DNA from: Megalobrama amblycephala | Taxonomy: Eukaryota; Chordata; Actinopteri; Cypriniformes; Xenocyprididae | Assembly: GCF_018812025.1 (NCBI RefSeq) | Contig: NC_063049.1 | Span: 41,243,503-41,307,502 of the forward strand | Direction of reading: 5' to 3' | DNA: 64,000 nucleotides | Shown: in pieces, positions 35,915 through 47,473 of the stretch | How the letters are laid out: each line of letters opens with the position of its first letter | Position numbering within the stretch: the stretch's first letter is position 1 | Made by a program: the position numbers and the translations under genes | The notes under the pieces: model-generated | What the model was told of the DNA's origin: nothing | Databases searched by the model: none | What the model saw: only the letters and a program-made list of their open reading frames with translations

Positions 35915-36632
35915 AGGGTTAGTTCACCCAAAAATGAAAATAATGTCATTTATTGCCATCATGCTGTTCTATACCCGTAAGACCTTCATTAATCTTCGGA
36001 ACACAAATTAAGATATTTTTGATGAAATCCGTTGGCCATATGGAGCAATGACATTTCCTCTCTCAAGATCCATTAATGTACTAAAAAAATATTTAAATCA
36101 GTTCATGTGAGTACAGTGGTTCAATATTAATATTATAAAGTGATAATATTAATATGACGAGAATATTTTTGGTGCACCCAAAAAACAAAATAAAGACTTA
36201 TATAGTGATGGCCGATTTCAATACACTGATTCATAATGCTCCGAAGCTTCATGAAGCAGTGTTTTGAAATCGGCCATCATGAATCATGATTCGGATTGCG
36301 TGTCAAACCGCCAAAATGCTGAAATCACGTGACTTGGGCGCTCCGAACCGCTGATTCGACACAAAAGATTCATTACGCTCCGAAGCTTCATGAAGCAGTG
36401 TTTTGAAATTGGCCATCACTAAATAAGTCATTATTTAGTTGTATTTGGCACACCAAATGGATCTTGAGAGAGGAAATGTCATTGCTGGCTATGGAGGCCT
36501 CACTGAGCCATCGGATTTCATCAAAAATATCTTAACTTGTGTTCCGAAGTTTAACGAAGGACTTACGGGTGTGGAACGGCATGAGGGTGAGTAATAAATG
36601 ACAGAATTTTCATTTTTGGGTGAACTAACCCT
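35915..36632. mobile_element. Foldback TTAA-family element, copy 1
   Basis: Starts TTAAAGGGTTAGTTCACCC and ends GGGTGAACTAACCCTTTA. Long arms pair on both sides (GACCTTCATTAATCTTCGGA with its inverse near 36540-36570). An inner palindrome around GCTTCATGAAGCAGTGTTTT occurs twice (36246 and 36387). The right TTAA has mutated to TTAT. Non-autonomous. Confidence 0.88.
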
Positions 36633-37434
36633 TTATTGACCAAAATCTATCTACGCTATGAGTTTTTATTATACTCATAGCTATATCTAACAACGACGGA
36701 ATTTTTAGAAATAGACAGAATTTTTTAAAATATTAATCATGTGGATATGACTATAATCCAGTGAATCAAATAAAACCTACTTCATCTCATTTGATTATTC
36801 AAAGAGATGGTTTCTATTCTAAAGTTAGATTGGATGAGCCACATTCAAAAATCAATTCAATTCTGTATTAATGCAGTAAATCCCATTGTTGCTTATTAAA
36901 CACCTGGTAACAAGTTCTTCTCATCTTGACATGTTCTTGACATGCTACATTCTGTTGTGTTCCAACATCAGAAATGTTTCTTGAGCAGCATGATTAGAAT
37001 GATTTCTGAAGGATCATGTGACACCGAAGACTGTAGTTATGATGCTGAAAACTCAGCTTTGCATCATCAGGTATAAATTACATTTTAAATGTAATTTATA
37101 AACATCGTACCATCACACTGTATACCTCCAGCTGCAACATTTAGTGTGTTTGTATGTGAGATTGCTTGTGAGTCACATCACCCGCCTCGAAAGGAGTATT
37201 TATGAAGCACAAGTGCAGCACAAGTTCATTAGCACAAATCCCATTGAGCCCAAGCGTGTGTGTTTGACTGTTTCTGTTAGTGTTTTTGGCTCATTTGTGG
37301 GTGCCCTCATTCACCTCTACAGATTATGGTGCTGTGCCGGCTATCGACTGTCTCTCCGCTGTCTGTTTTCCCTCTCTCCCTCCCTCTCATGATGGTAAAA
37401 ATATCTGCAGACAGCAGGAACACAGGCACAGCTC
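36633..37434. other. Repeat fragment and unassigned sequence
   Basis: 36955-37100 is a copy of a dispersed cyprinid-type repeat with AGAAATGTTTCTTGAGCAGC and AAGGATCATGTGACACCGAA. 37120-37430 looks single-copy and leads into the CT tract and CpG-dense block. Confidence 0.6.
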
Positions 37435-37466
37435 TCTCTCGCTCGCTCTCTCTCTCTCTCTCTCTC
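37435..37466. repeat. (CT)n microsatellite
   Basis: CTCTCTCGCTCGCTCTCTCT-type tract directly upstream of the CpG-dense candidate promoter. GAGA/CT tracts near promoters are common, but no function is shown. Confidence 0.9.
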
Positions 37467-37489
37467 CCACCCATGTGATCTCTCAGGCA

Positions 37490-37771
37490 GGCGTCGCTGT
37501 GCACAATCTCCAGCCCTCCGCCGGCTGCAGCTAATGAGTCTTTGTGTGGCTCGAGCGAATGAGAGCGAGTCTTCGGTCTGTTTTAGACCGGAGCGTATGC
37601 TAACAGCAGTGGAGACCGGGAGCGCACGCTTTACCTCTCTCGCCCCGGTCTCCTCTCGAGTCCGAGTGAAATGGAGGGCCATCATTCAGCACATCTCATC
37701 TGGCCTGAAAAGGCTCCTCTGAGAGAAGTGCTGTGGTGAGAGGGAGGAGAGTAACGCAGCGGTGGACGCAG
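37490..37771 (+). promoter_or_regulatory. CpG-dense block with donor; candidate csrnp3 promoter and 5' UTR exon
   Basis: In an AT-rich, CpG-poor window this non-repetitive stretch carries roughly eighteen CpGs in about 190 bases (37490-37680) and ends with CAG|GTTGGT, a plausible donor at 37772. It follows a (CT)n run at 37435-37466. It lies 9.5 kb upstream of the csrnp3 start on the same strand, and csrnp3 needs an upstream non-coding exon. The function is inference; no TATA box is evident. The small frames here (both strands) are not convincing proteins. Confidence 0.45.
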
Positions 37772-38089
37772 GTTGGTGCATTTTGAAGCGAAAGCATGAC
37801 TCGTGCCCTGTTTCTGTTCTGATGTGTCACGCCTGGCCTGATGGGAAATCTGAGGTCAGCTTCTTTGAGCGCTCGCCTCTTTGACCTACAGTATAGGGGG
37901 TAATGCTGGGTGACATGCTGGTAGAAATGTGTCAACAGGTTGAGATTTTGCAATTATAATGAGGTAGATTTGTGTCACAAACTAGTCAAGATGAGGAACT
38001 TGTTGTCAAGTTAACTGTGTATGGTTGCCTAGCAACATCGCAACTAGCTGCATTAATATGAAATTTGTTTTATGTGCTTCACAGGTCAG
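37772..38089. other. No feature seen
   Basis: Sequence just downstream of the candidate donor, non-repetitive; nothing assignable. Confidence 0.5.
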
Positions 38090-38300
38090 ATATGTATGTA
38101 TCACCACAGGATTGTATTAATATAAAAACATATATAAATATATATAAAAATATATAGATTATTCAATATATTAAATAGAGATTATCCCAAAATGTATTAC
38201 CACATACTTGTATTATTATACCAATATATTATTAATATTTGTTATACAATATTTATTAACATGTGAATCTTTTTAAAGAACAATTATAGATATTAAGTGA

Positions 38301-38342
<42 letters not shown>

Positions 38343-38636
38343 TGCTTTTTAAAAAAGTGTTTTATAATTTGAAGATGTTTTTTTTTGTTTTGTCCAAGTT
38401 AAAAAAAGAAAATAATCAGCTGAAATGAAGCACCTTTAATTTGTAAAAAGAAATATATTGATATAGATTATCCCAAAATATGTATATTAACCTTTTTTTT
38501 GTAGATTATTTAAACATATTAAATATAGATTTTCCCAAAATATGTACTACTACACAATTGTATTAATATTTCAACTTTTTTAAATTAATTAAATGTATGA
38601 AATATAGATTTATCGCAAAATATGTACTACCACATG

Positions 38637-38674
<38 letters not shown>

Positions 38675-38806
38675 TAATATAAATATGTTAAATATAGATT
38701 TTCCCAAAATATATATTACCACCTGACTGTATTAATATATAAACATTTTTTTATATTAATTAAATGTATGAAATATAGATTAGCGCAAAATATGTACTAC
38801 CACATG

Positions 38807-38878
<72 letters not shown>

Positions 38879-39420
38879 TTAATGGATTAATTAATTATAT
38901 TATCCCAAAATCGTTATTAACACATAATTGTATAAATATACAAATCTTTTTTATAGATTAATTAAATATTTTAAATATAGATAGACTATCACAAAATATA
39001 TTTTACCAAAAATATATATTATCTTTTTATTAATTAATTAAATATACTAAATATAGATTTTCCCAAAATAAGTATTACCACATGATTGTATTCATATATA
39101 AACCTTTTTATGTATTAATAAATATATGCAATAAAAAATTATTCCAAAATGTGTATCACCACAGGATTGTATTAATATAAAAAACACATATAGATTTAAA
39201 AATATATAGATTATTAAATGTAATAAATAGAGATTATCCCAAAATGTATTACTACATACTTGTATTAATATACCAATATATTATTAATATTTATTTATTA
39301 ACATGTGAATCTTTTTATAGAACAATTAAAGATATTAAATGAAATGTATAAAATATAGATTATCCTGAAATAGGTATTACCACTTGATTTTATTAAAAAT
39401 CTATTTTCCATTGAATTTTG
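38090..39420. repeat. AT-rich tandem region with (TA)n tracts
   Basis: Imperfect units of roughly 110-130 bases recur, each with ATAGATTNTCCCAAAATATG, TACTACCACATGATT and TTAATATATAAAC. TA tracts lie at 38311-38341, 38641-38672 and 38811-38875. The first and last parts (38096-38310 and 39150-39345) are more similar to each other (TATCACCACAGGATTGTATT start) than to the middle. Confidence 0.85.
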
Positions 39421-39479
39421 CATTAAAAATAACTATATTGTGATATGTACAGTTAGTGCGATATAAAATTTCTCGTATC

Positions 39480-40004
39480 GTGATATAAGACTGTGGTCGT
39501 GCTGCCCAGCCCTCTATAGGGCTCCTCACAGCTCTCAGCATCCGCTGCCAAGAAGTATTGATCGCTATAGGTTGTCAGTGCTGCATTGGCACCGCTAAAG
39601 TACATGTGTATTTGTACATGTGCGTGTCCGGATTGTACAGAGCTCGTCCGGGGAGTGGCTGTTTTTGTCTCTGCTGGGTTTTTGCTGCAGGATTTTCACT
39701 TGTAACATACTGCAAGTGTGCTGTGGAAAACTACAGCAGCTAAGAGAAGACAAAGGGAGAGAGAGAGAGAGGCAGAGCTAGAGATGTAGAGGAGAAATAA
39801 CTAGCTGTGTGTGGAGAGTCCGTCTCTCTAGTACAGCAGTCAGCTCCTGTTACCTCGGGTTAGCTGGAGATGTCATGCCGATTCATTGTGTCAAGAAATG
39901 GGAAAAGTTGCTCCTCTCGCTGTAGTTTTCATCTCAAGCACGGGATCTTCAACATTGGCGGCTCTAAAGCTGCAAGTAGCATCTGCTGTAAGAAATGTTG
40001 CAGT
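39480..40004 (+). promoter_or_regulatory. Possible alternative 5' exon with GTAAGT donor
   Basis: This is a non-repetitive stretch directly after an AT-rich tandem region. It includes a purine-rich GAGA tract near 39755, an ATG at 39870 opening a cysteine-rich frame, and a strong donor CAGT|GTAAGT at 40005. If spliced to the csrnp3 exon at 47273, the frame from 39870 would run into the TGA that overlaps the csrnp3 ATG (CCATGAG), making it an upstream ORF. This is inference from the sequence alone; it could equally be a non-coding RNA or nothing. Confidence 0.3.
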
Positions 40005-41225
40005 GTAAGTGCAGACCAGAATGATTTTCTTTCACACTTATTTCATCAATGAATTCCCTCTGATTACAGATGCAGTGTTGCAGAAGCGTTTATTTTCGGA
40101 TCTTGAGGGTGTGTGTGTGTGTGTGTGCAGTAGATGCCCCACAAATGACTAAAAAGCAAAATGACTCTCAAATGTGAAATTCACTATTTGTGCAAGTGTA
40201 TTAGCGTCTCCATGGCAACCACTTTGGGTATCGCAGAGCAGCGCCGCATCCGCTGAGGACGGAAAATGCGAATGGATTTTCAACAAGGGGAACTAATTAT
40301 GATGATTACGAGAAAATTGACTTACATTGTGTCTCCAAAACTAGAGGAGCCATTTCCAATTATTGCGAACCTCCTGCATCAGGCCGGACCGCTGCGGGAA
40401 ACAGCGGGATTCAAACAGATCTGGGGCTTAGATCAAGGGAATTTTTGGTGCTTTCATTGGTGAATTTTTGGAACGATCCAGTCCTTGTAAGCAGGGAAAG
40501 TCTGTAATACCTTGTGAAAGATAACAGTTAGCATTCTTATTCATCTCATGGGCACTCCACTTTGGAGTGTAAAATTTATTGTAAAAATTTATTGTTTACA
40601 ATAAAATTTATTGTAAAATAAAGTAAAAATTCTTCTCCAGCAATTACAAATGACTAGAAAGGTCATGAAAAGGTCATGAGAATTTGTTCTCATTGAAAAG
40701 TGTGGGAACCAGTGCTATTTTAATACTACTGTTGTTTTTATTCATATTTTGTATGTTTTTATTTTTATATTTTTAGTTTTAGTAAGTTTTAGTATTTTTT
40801 TTTTTGTTTTTTTTTGTACTTTTTTATGTCTATATTTATTTATCTTTATTACTATTATTTTTTTATTATTTTTAATTTTAGAATTAACATTTTATAAAAT
40901 AAATTTTAATAATATAAAAATTTGTAGCCTATATGTCTATATTTATTTATTTTTATTACGATTTTTTTTTAATTATTTTTAATTTTAGAATTAACATTTT
41001 ATATAATAAATTTTTATTATATTATATATACACATTATAATACACATTCAAATTTTTATATTTTCAGTTTACGTTTTAGCAATTTTGTTTTGGGTTTTTG
41101 TTATTTTTTGGTCTTTTTAATATGTCTATATTTTTATTTTAGAATTAACATTTTATATTAATTTTTGTTGTATTTAATTTTAACATTTTCCTGGGCAACT
41201 ATAGCTGAAATAAAATAAGTTTACT

Positions 41226-41263
<38 letters not shown>

Positions 41264-41274
41264 TTTTTTTTCAT
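40005..41274. other. No gene seen; T-rich direct repeats
   Basis: (TG)n at 40109-40128 and a small palindrome at 40570-40625 (AAATTTATTGT). From 40800 to 41030 two T-rich units of about 120 bases follow each other, both with TGTCTATATTTATTTAT and TTAGAATTAACATTTTATA. (TA)n at 41233-41258. The Phe-rich frame at 40749 is an artefact. Confidence 0.65.
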
Positions 41275-41278
41275 TTAA

Positions 41279-41702
41279 AGGTCCAGTGTGCAATATTTAG
41301 GAGGATCTATTGACAGAAATGCAATATATTATACATAACTATGTTTTCAGTGGTGTATAAAGACCTTAAATAATAAACTGTTATAATATCTGTTATAATA
41401 ATGTATTTATTACCTTAGAATGAGCCATTTCTATCTACATACACCGCGGGTCCCTTTACATCAAAGTTGCCATTATGCACTGCCATGTTTCTACAGTAGC
41501 CCTAAACGGACAAACTGCTCCACAGAGTACGTTTGCTTGACCGGCTACTCTCTTCTGTCTCAGACGCTGACATATTTGTCAAGTGTCAGCCACCGTAGCT
41601 TCTCTACGTGCTTCGAAAGGGAGGGTCGAGCAGTGGACTGAGCCGTTGGTTGCAATTCGCAACCTCACCACTAGATGCCTCTAAAAATTACACACTGCAC
41701 CT
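41279..41702. mobile_element. 424-bp TTAA-flanked element
   Basis: TTAA at 41275-41278 and 41703-41706. The ends AGGTCCAGTGTGCAATATTT and AAAATTACACACTGCACCT are inverted. The interior has GTCCCTTTACATCAAAGTTG and CGTAGCTTCTC. The frame at 41420-41641 is a shadow. Confidence 0.8.
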
Positions 41703-41706
41703 TTAA

Positions 41707-42912
41707 CATTTATTTTATTTCAACTAACGGACATTTTTTATGTTTTTAGTAAACTATAATAATAACCCTGGTGGGAACATTGCCTAACGGAATCAAATAG
41801 TTTCAAGACGACTACTGGGATGCCGCCTTAAAGGTATCTAGCGTGTAGACTTGTAGTACATACTGTAGTAGAGTTTTCAGGGGGTTCTGTTGCTCAGGTT
41901 CAGAGTAGGTGCTTTCAGTGTGTCTGTAGAGAACAGAGCCGTGTTCTGTCCTTATGGGAGGGAGACACATTCCGCAGTGCTGCTGTGGTTTGGAGGCTCT
42001 CCAGCTGCTGTTTTCACCACACACACACACATACAGAGGAACAATAGGCCTCAGCTGAGACCCATGGAGCCCGCGGGCCGAGGCTGGTCTTGCCCAGGGG
42101 TTAAACTGTGCCAGAACGAGCTGGAACAGCGTTCTGGTGTCATGCAAGACTCTATCCTGCTGCAGATTCTGACCCTTTCTGAACCCAAAGGGATTTTATT
42201 GGGTTCTCTATTCAGTACCGGATTAGAAATCTAGCACAATTGCTTTATGATTTGAAAAAATATTATAGAAATAGTCCACTCTAGGGCTTTTAACACTGCA
42301 CTCCACCCTGGATTGTCATCGGTCTAAACCCTGCTTTTAACGGTATACACTGAAGGGGAAAATTTTCAAAAGGCGACAGAAAAATACCTTTATAGTCCGA
42401 AAAGTCCAATTAGGATAAACTTGAAGGTACACTATTATATGAGGATGCACAATGTATATATTCCTATCATGTAAAGGATTGAATAATTTATAGTTGTGTT
42501 TTTGAGGATGGAGCATCTTGTCATCAGCATCAGATTTTAGTGTTCCCGTACTTCCAAACCCCCAGTTCATCCGCCACTCTGCTGGGGCTTCAGACACCCG
42601 ACGGCTCTGTGAGACTTGCAGTGTGAAACAACACATTCCCTCCTTCAGTAATGAGGCTGCCAGCCAGTCTTCTTCTCTCTGGTGCCCTCCTTTCTGCGTT
42701 GTGTGTGTGTGTGCGTTTCACTCCTCTTATTTCTGCCTCAATTGTAGCTACAGAAATAAGCAGGAGACGGGAGGGAAAAGATACTGTCAGGATGTGCTGC
42801 TGCAGCGTGTGAAATCTGTCCAATCGAACAGGTTAAACAAAACAAGAACAGGTTTATTACATGCAAGAGCAGAAATCTAAATTTTTGCATTTTCTAGAGA
42901 AAGTAAAACTCG
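41707..42912. other. No supported gene
   Basis: Frames of 77-120 residues overlap on both strands at 41812-42234 and 42337-42880. They have no domain, no clear splice sites and simple (CA)n or (TG)n inside. The DNA is of moderate GC and not obviously repetitive, so a non-coding function is possible. Confidence 0.5.
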
Positions 42913-45445
42913 CACTCTAAAAAACACTGGGTTAAAAACAAGCCAATTTGGGCTGGGTAAATATAGGACAGAACACATGTTGGTTTCATTTTACCCAGTA
43001 AATTGGGTTATTTAACCCAGCATAATGCCTTGATTCATTTTTACTATAATACTAGCTTATTCGTTTTTACTTCATACATGAATTAATGTTTACGGATTAA
43101 CTTAAATCCTCTAAACTTTTTTTAAATACTCCACACAACCACTAGTTTGCATGAAAATTCCTTTGTTTTCGATCATATTTTATAGTATAGCATATTTTAG
43201 AACGTTTTTAATACATATTGCCTACATTTAATCTCGTTGAACATTTAACATTTAGAAGCAATTCAAGTGTAATGGACCAGTCTCTGTTGTCTTGTTTCCA
43301 ACGTAGCAGGGCTGGATTTCATGCCGGAGATGACTCTTGTTCGATGGGGGAACTGCTAACTTCAGACCGCCGCCTGCGTTTCATTTGTAGCTGAAAAATG
43401 CTATGATTGACTCCCTAACCTGTCCATAAATAATCAGTGTACAGTTCTGAGATCATATTTTAACATCCTAAGTATTTATATTCTGTATCTTTTTGAATAA
43501 AATCACACAATTTTATGCAAGGCGTCAGGCGTTTCCATCATGCGAAAAGACCGACGCGAGTGTTTAGGTGACTCGCATCACGCCCCGTTTATGTTGCTTT
43601 GTTAAACGATATGCAGATAAAATAAAACGTACACAAACCTGTATTTTACCGAAGACATGCACCAAATTGATGGAGCTGCACTGCTCTCTCCTGAAGAGGG
43701 CGCAAAAAGCCCTCGATAATAAATAACTCAACCCTTGGGTCATTGCGTCTGACCCGGGAGCTGGGTAACACAAAAACTACCCAAACACCGGGTCGTTACG
43801 TCTGACCGGGAGCTGGGTAACACAAAAACTACCCAAACACTGGGTCGTTACGTCTGACCGGGAGCTGGGTAACACAAAAACTACCTAAACACTGGGTCAT
43901 TACGTCTGACCCGGGAGCTGGGTAACACAAAAACTACCCAAACACTGGGTCGTTACGTCTGACCCAGGATCTGGGTAACACAAAAACTACCCAAACACCG
44001 GGTCGTTACGTCTGACCGGGAGCTGGGTAACACAAAAACTACCTAAACACCGGGTCATTACGTCTGACCCGGGAGCTGGGTAACACAAAAACTACCCAAA
44101 CACTGGGTCGTTACGTCTGACCCAGGATCTGGGTAACACAAAAACTACCCAAACACCGGGTCGTTACGTCTGACCGGGAGCTGGGTAACACAAAAACTAC
44201 CTAAACACCGGGTCATTACGTCTGACCCGGGAGCTGGGTAACACAAAAACTACCCAAACACTGGGTCGTTACGTCTGACCCAGGATCTGGGTAACACAAA
44301 ACTACCCAAACACCGGGTCGTTACGTCTGACCGGGAGCTGGGTAACACAAAAACTACCCAAACACTGGGTCGTTACGTCTGACCGGGAGCTGGGTAACAC
44401 AAAAACTACCTAAACACTGGGTCATTACGTCTGACCCGGGAGCTGGGTAACACAAAAACTACCCAAACACTGGGTCGTTACGTCTGACCCAGGATCTGGG
44501 TAACACAAAAACTACCCAAACACCAGGTCGTTACGTCTGACCGGGAGCTGGGTAACACAAAAACTACCTAAACACCGGGTCATTATGTCTGACCCGGGAG
44601 CTGGGTAACACAAAAACTACCCAAACACTGGGTCGTTACGTCTGACCCAGGATCTGGGTAACACAAAAACTACCCAAACACCGGGTCGTTACGTCTGACC
44701 GGGAGCTGGGTAACACAAAAACTACCTAAACACCGGGTCATTACGTCTGACCCGGGAGCTGGGTAACACAAAAACTACCCAAACACCGGGTCGTTACGTC
44801 TGACCCGGGAGCTGGGTAACACAAAAACTACCCAAACACCGGGTCGTTATGTCTGAACCGGGAGCTGGGTAACACAAAAACTACCTAAACACTGGGTCGT
44901 TACGTCTGACCCGGGAGCTGGGTAACACAAAAACTACCCAAACACTGGGTCATTACGTCTGACCCGGGAGCTGGGTAACACAAAAACTACCCAAACACCG
45001 GGTCGTTATGTCTGACCCGGGAGCTGGGTAACACAAAAACTACCTAAACACTGGGTCGTTACGTCTGACCCGGGAGCTGGGTAACACAAAAACTACCCAA
45101 ACACCGGGTCGTTATGTCTGACCCGGGAGCTGGGTAACACAAAAACTACCCAAACACCGGATTGTTACGTCTGACTCAGGAGCTGGGTAACACAAAAACT
45201 ACCCAAACACTGGGTCGTTACGTCTGACCCGGGAGCTGGGTAACACAAAAACTACCCAAACACCGGGTTGTTACGTCTGACTCAGGAGCTGGGTAACACA
45301 AAAACTACCCAAACACTGGGTTGTTACGTCTGACCCGGGAGCTGGGTAACACAAAAACTACCCAAACACTGGGTCGTTACGTCTGACCCGGGAGCTGGGT
45401 AACACAAAAACTACCAAACACTGGAAAAATAACCACCCAAAAAAT
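42913..45445. mobile_element. Element with GGGTTA/ACCCAG edges containing a large minisatellite
   Basis: The left part has AAAAACACTGGGTTAAAAAC and TTATTTAACCCAG palindromic words; the right edge has AACACTGGAAAAATAACCAC. Sequence of the same style, with TTGGGTTAAAAACAACCCAA, is near 24110. Between the edges the tandem array at 43735-45425 has expanded. Boundaries are approximate. Confidence 0.5.
43735..45425. repeat. 52-53-bp minisatellite, about 32 copies
   Basis: Units read GGGTCGTTACGTCTGACCCG, GGAGCTGGGTAACACAAAAA and CTACCCAAACACC. Spacing is 52 bases with GACCGGG and 53 with GACCCGGG. Variants alternate: CATTACG or CGTTACG, CCTAAAC or CCCAAAC, GGGAGCTG or CAGGATCTG. From about 43950 to 44700 they form a three-unit higher-order repeat. 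Each unit has about two to three CpGs. Not a CRISPR array, as there are no unique spacers. Confidence 0.95.
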
Positions 45446-45650
45446 TACCTATGCTGCGGTGTTGGGGATGGTTCCAGGACGTTGCTACATGGTTGCTATA
45501 TGGTTGTTACACAAGATGTATTTAAAGACATTGTAAACACACATTCTATATTAATGCATCATGTTGCTTGGCAACCATAAACATCCTTCAGGCTAATATT
45601 AATTGGAATGATTCAATTTCTCTTTGGGTACTTCACTTCATTGTAAAATG

Positions 45651-45681
<31 letters not shown>

Positions 45682-46523
45682 GTTCTGAAGATCCAACTTA
45701 TTTTTACAACAGTCTACCGAACATTTCTTTCCAATTGATGCCTTTGAGTCTGATTTCATTTTATTTTCAGTCATGCTGTGTCCTTGTACTATGATTAATA
45801 AATTCCTGAATCTGAGGTAGCTGGTTTATGAGTGCAACTCTGAAAACTCATCTCAAGTTTCCCGTTTGTTTTCTTTCCTGAAGACACTCTATCAAACACA
45901 GACAAAATTGACTTCCTGGAAGGTTGAGGTAGAATTCAATTAGTAGTTTTTTTTCCCTCTGCTTCCATCTGTGGTCCTGTGAGGCCTGGTGATCAATGGC
46001 GGCGAGGAGGAGGACAGGAAAGAAGAGGAGGATGTGTGCTCTAACGCTTATCACTAATTGAGTGCTTTGAGGATCGGAGTGAATGGAAGCTTGATATAGA
46101 GCAACAACGGCTGACCACTTTTTCACTGGCCTGCGTTCTGAGACGAGTTACATTACAATGTTTTGTTTGAAGCAAAAACAAAAGAGTTTGAAAACAGAAA
46201 AAAGTCTTTCATGAGCGAATGCTCATCCTGTGAAGCATAGTGAGTGATGTAAGTGAATCAGAAATTATGTTACAATGTAAAAAAAAATGATCAAATAATA
46301 TATTGCGTTGGAAAAAAGTGTCTGCTAAATGCATAAATACAATAAATGTAAAATATATGTGGGTGTGTATACTGTACATATAAATATACACACATTTATG
46401 CATTTGGAATATATTATTTATATGGGTATAAACATATATATATATTTAAATTTTTATATTTTTTAATATGTATTTCAATAAAATAAAAAATATATAAATA
46501 TATAAGTAAATTGCTTATATATT

Positions 46524-46581
<58 letters not shown>

Positions 46582-46835
46582 ATATACATATTCTGCAATA
46601 AAAATATAATTATTAAAATAAATAAAATATATGATTAAAAATAGGGGAGTTCGGGGAGACTTGATTCCATCATTTGCAACGGTTTATGGGAGTGGACAGT
46701 CATTTAGATTGTCAAGATAACAGCGATTTGATCAGTGACGCCGATTAGTGGATCTCTTTAGAGTAAATACTCTCTTGAGTAGGTACTTATTTTGAATAAG
46801 TAATTACTTTGCGACTGTTAAAAAGGTACATTCTC
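45446..46835. other. No gene seen
   Basis: A-run at 45658-45680 and AT-rich sequence at 46250-46660 with (TA)n(CA)n at 46526-46578. The 45848-46126 minus frame has no domain. Confidence 0.55.
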
Positions 46836-47130
46836 AAAAGTATGAGTGTCATCTGGATGTACTACATCCGCCATGTTGTCATTATCATGTGACCTACAAG
46901 TGTCAGTTGCGTCGCTTCACTGCCATTCACAAATCCTCTCCCGTGGCCTCATGAGATAGTAAAGTGTCCATCATATGCACACTTCAGAATCTCGTCTGAA
47001 GTAGTAGGTCATCCGGGTACTTTTTGCCTGCTCTTGTATGAATACTGTGAATTCAGACATACTTCTTTTGTCACATACTGTTTTTCACCTACTATATAGT
47101 AGAGAAGTGTGCAATTTCAGATGCAGACAC
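46836..47130. repeat. Dispersed repeat, copy 2 (see 3555-3845)
   Basis: Shares CATTATCATGTGA, GTGTCAGTTGCGTC, ATTCACAAATCCTCTCCCGT and ACATACTGTTTTTCACCTAC with copy 1. It ends 140 bases before the csrnp3 coding exon. Confidence 0.75.
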
Positions 47131-47274
47131 TGACTTCTCCAGAAATATGCATCATCAAAATCCAGTTATCACTGAAATAACATAATATATAATTAAAATG
47201 TATCTCCTATGGAGAAAATAAAAGGATTTTTTACTTCAGGAACTCTCTCTTGTCTCTCTCTCTCTGGTGCAGCC

Positions 47275-47473
47275 ATGAGTGGGATTCTGAAGAGGAAGTT
47301 TGAGGAGGTGGAGGGGGCGTCGCCCTGCTCGTCACTGAGGGAGTCGGAGGAGGAGGAGATCTCGAGCACTGAGAGTGGAGACAGCAGCGACAGCGTCAAC
47401 CCATCGGCCTCGCACTTCACCCATTCTTCATCAGCATCATCCTCAACATCAACACACATGCTGCAGCGGACAG
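47275..47473 (+). CDS. csrnp3: csrnp3 coding exon 1 (residues 1-66 and first base of codon 67)
   Basis: A long pyrimidine tract and CAG acceptor end at 47272, so the exon begins at 47273 and the ATG at 47275 follows only two exonic bases in a good context (GCAGCCATGAG). The donor CAG|GTGAGG is at 47474. The exon ends in phase 1, which matches the next exon and creates an Ala codon. The serine/acidic stretch at residues 18-40 is typical of the family. Residues about 51-66 (serine-rich, ending HMLQRT) have no counterpart in the mammalian protein as I remember it, where SHFTP runs directly into SSILKR. No earlier GT donor is visible in that stretch. Confidence 0.93.

Noticed and set aside
41812..42880. 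Overlapping frames of 77-120 residues on both strands
   Set aside because: No domains, simple repeats inside, and openness on both strands is typical of moderately GC-rich chance frames.
43735..45425. Regular repeats of about 52 bases resembling a CRISPR array
   Set aside because: The entire unit repeats with no unique spacers, no cas genes are present, and the setting is vertebrate.
47209..47274. Upstream in-frame ATG at 47209 as the csrnp3 start
   Set aside because: The added residues are the translation of a pyrimidine-tract splice acceptor; the family N-terminus MSGILKRKF starts exactly at 47275.
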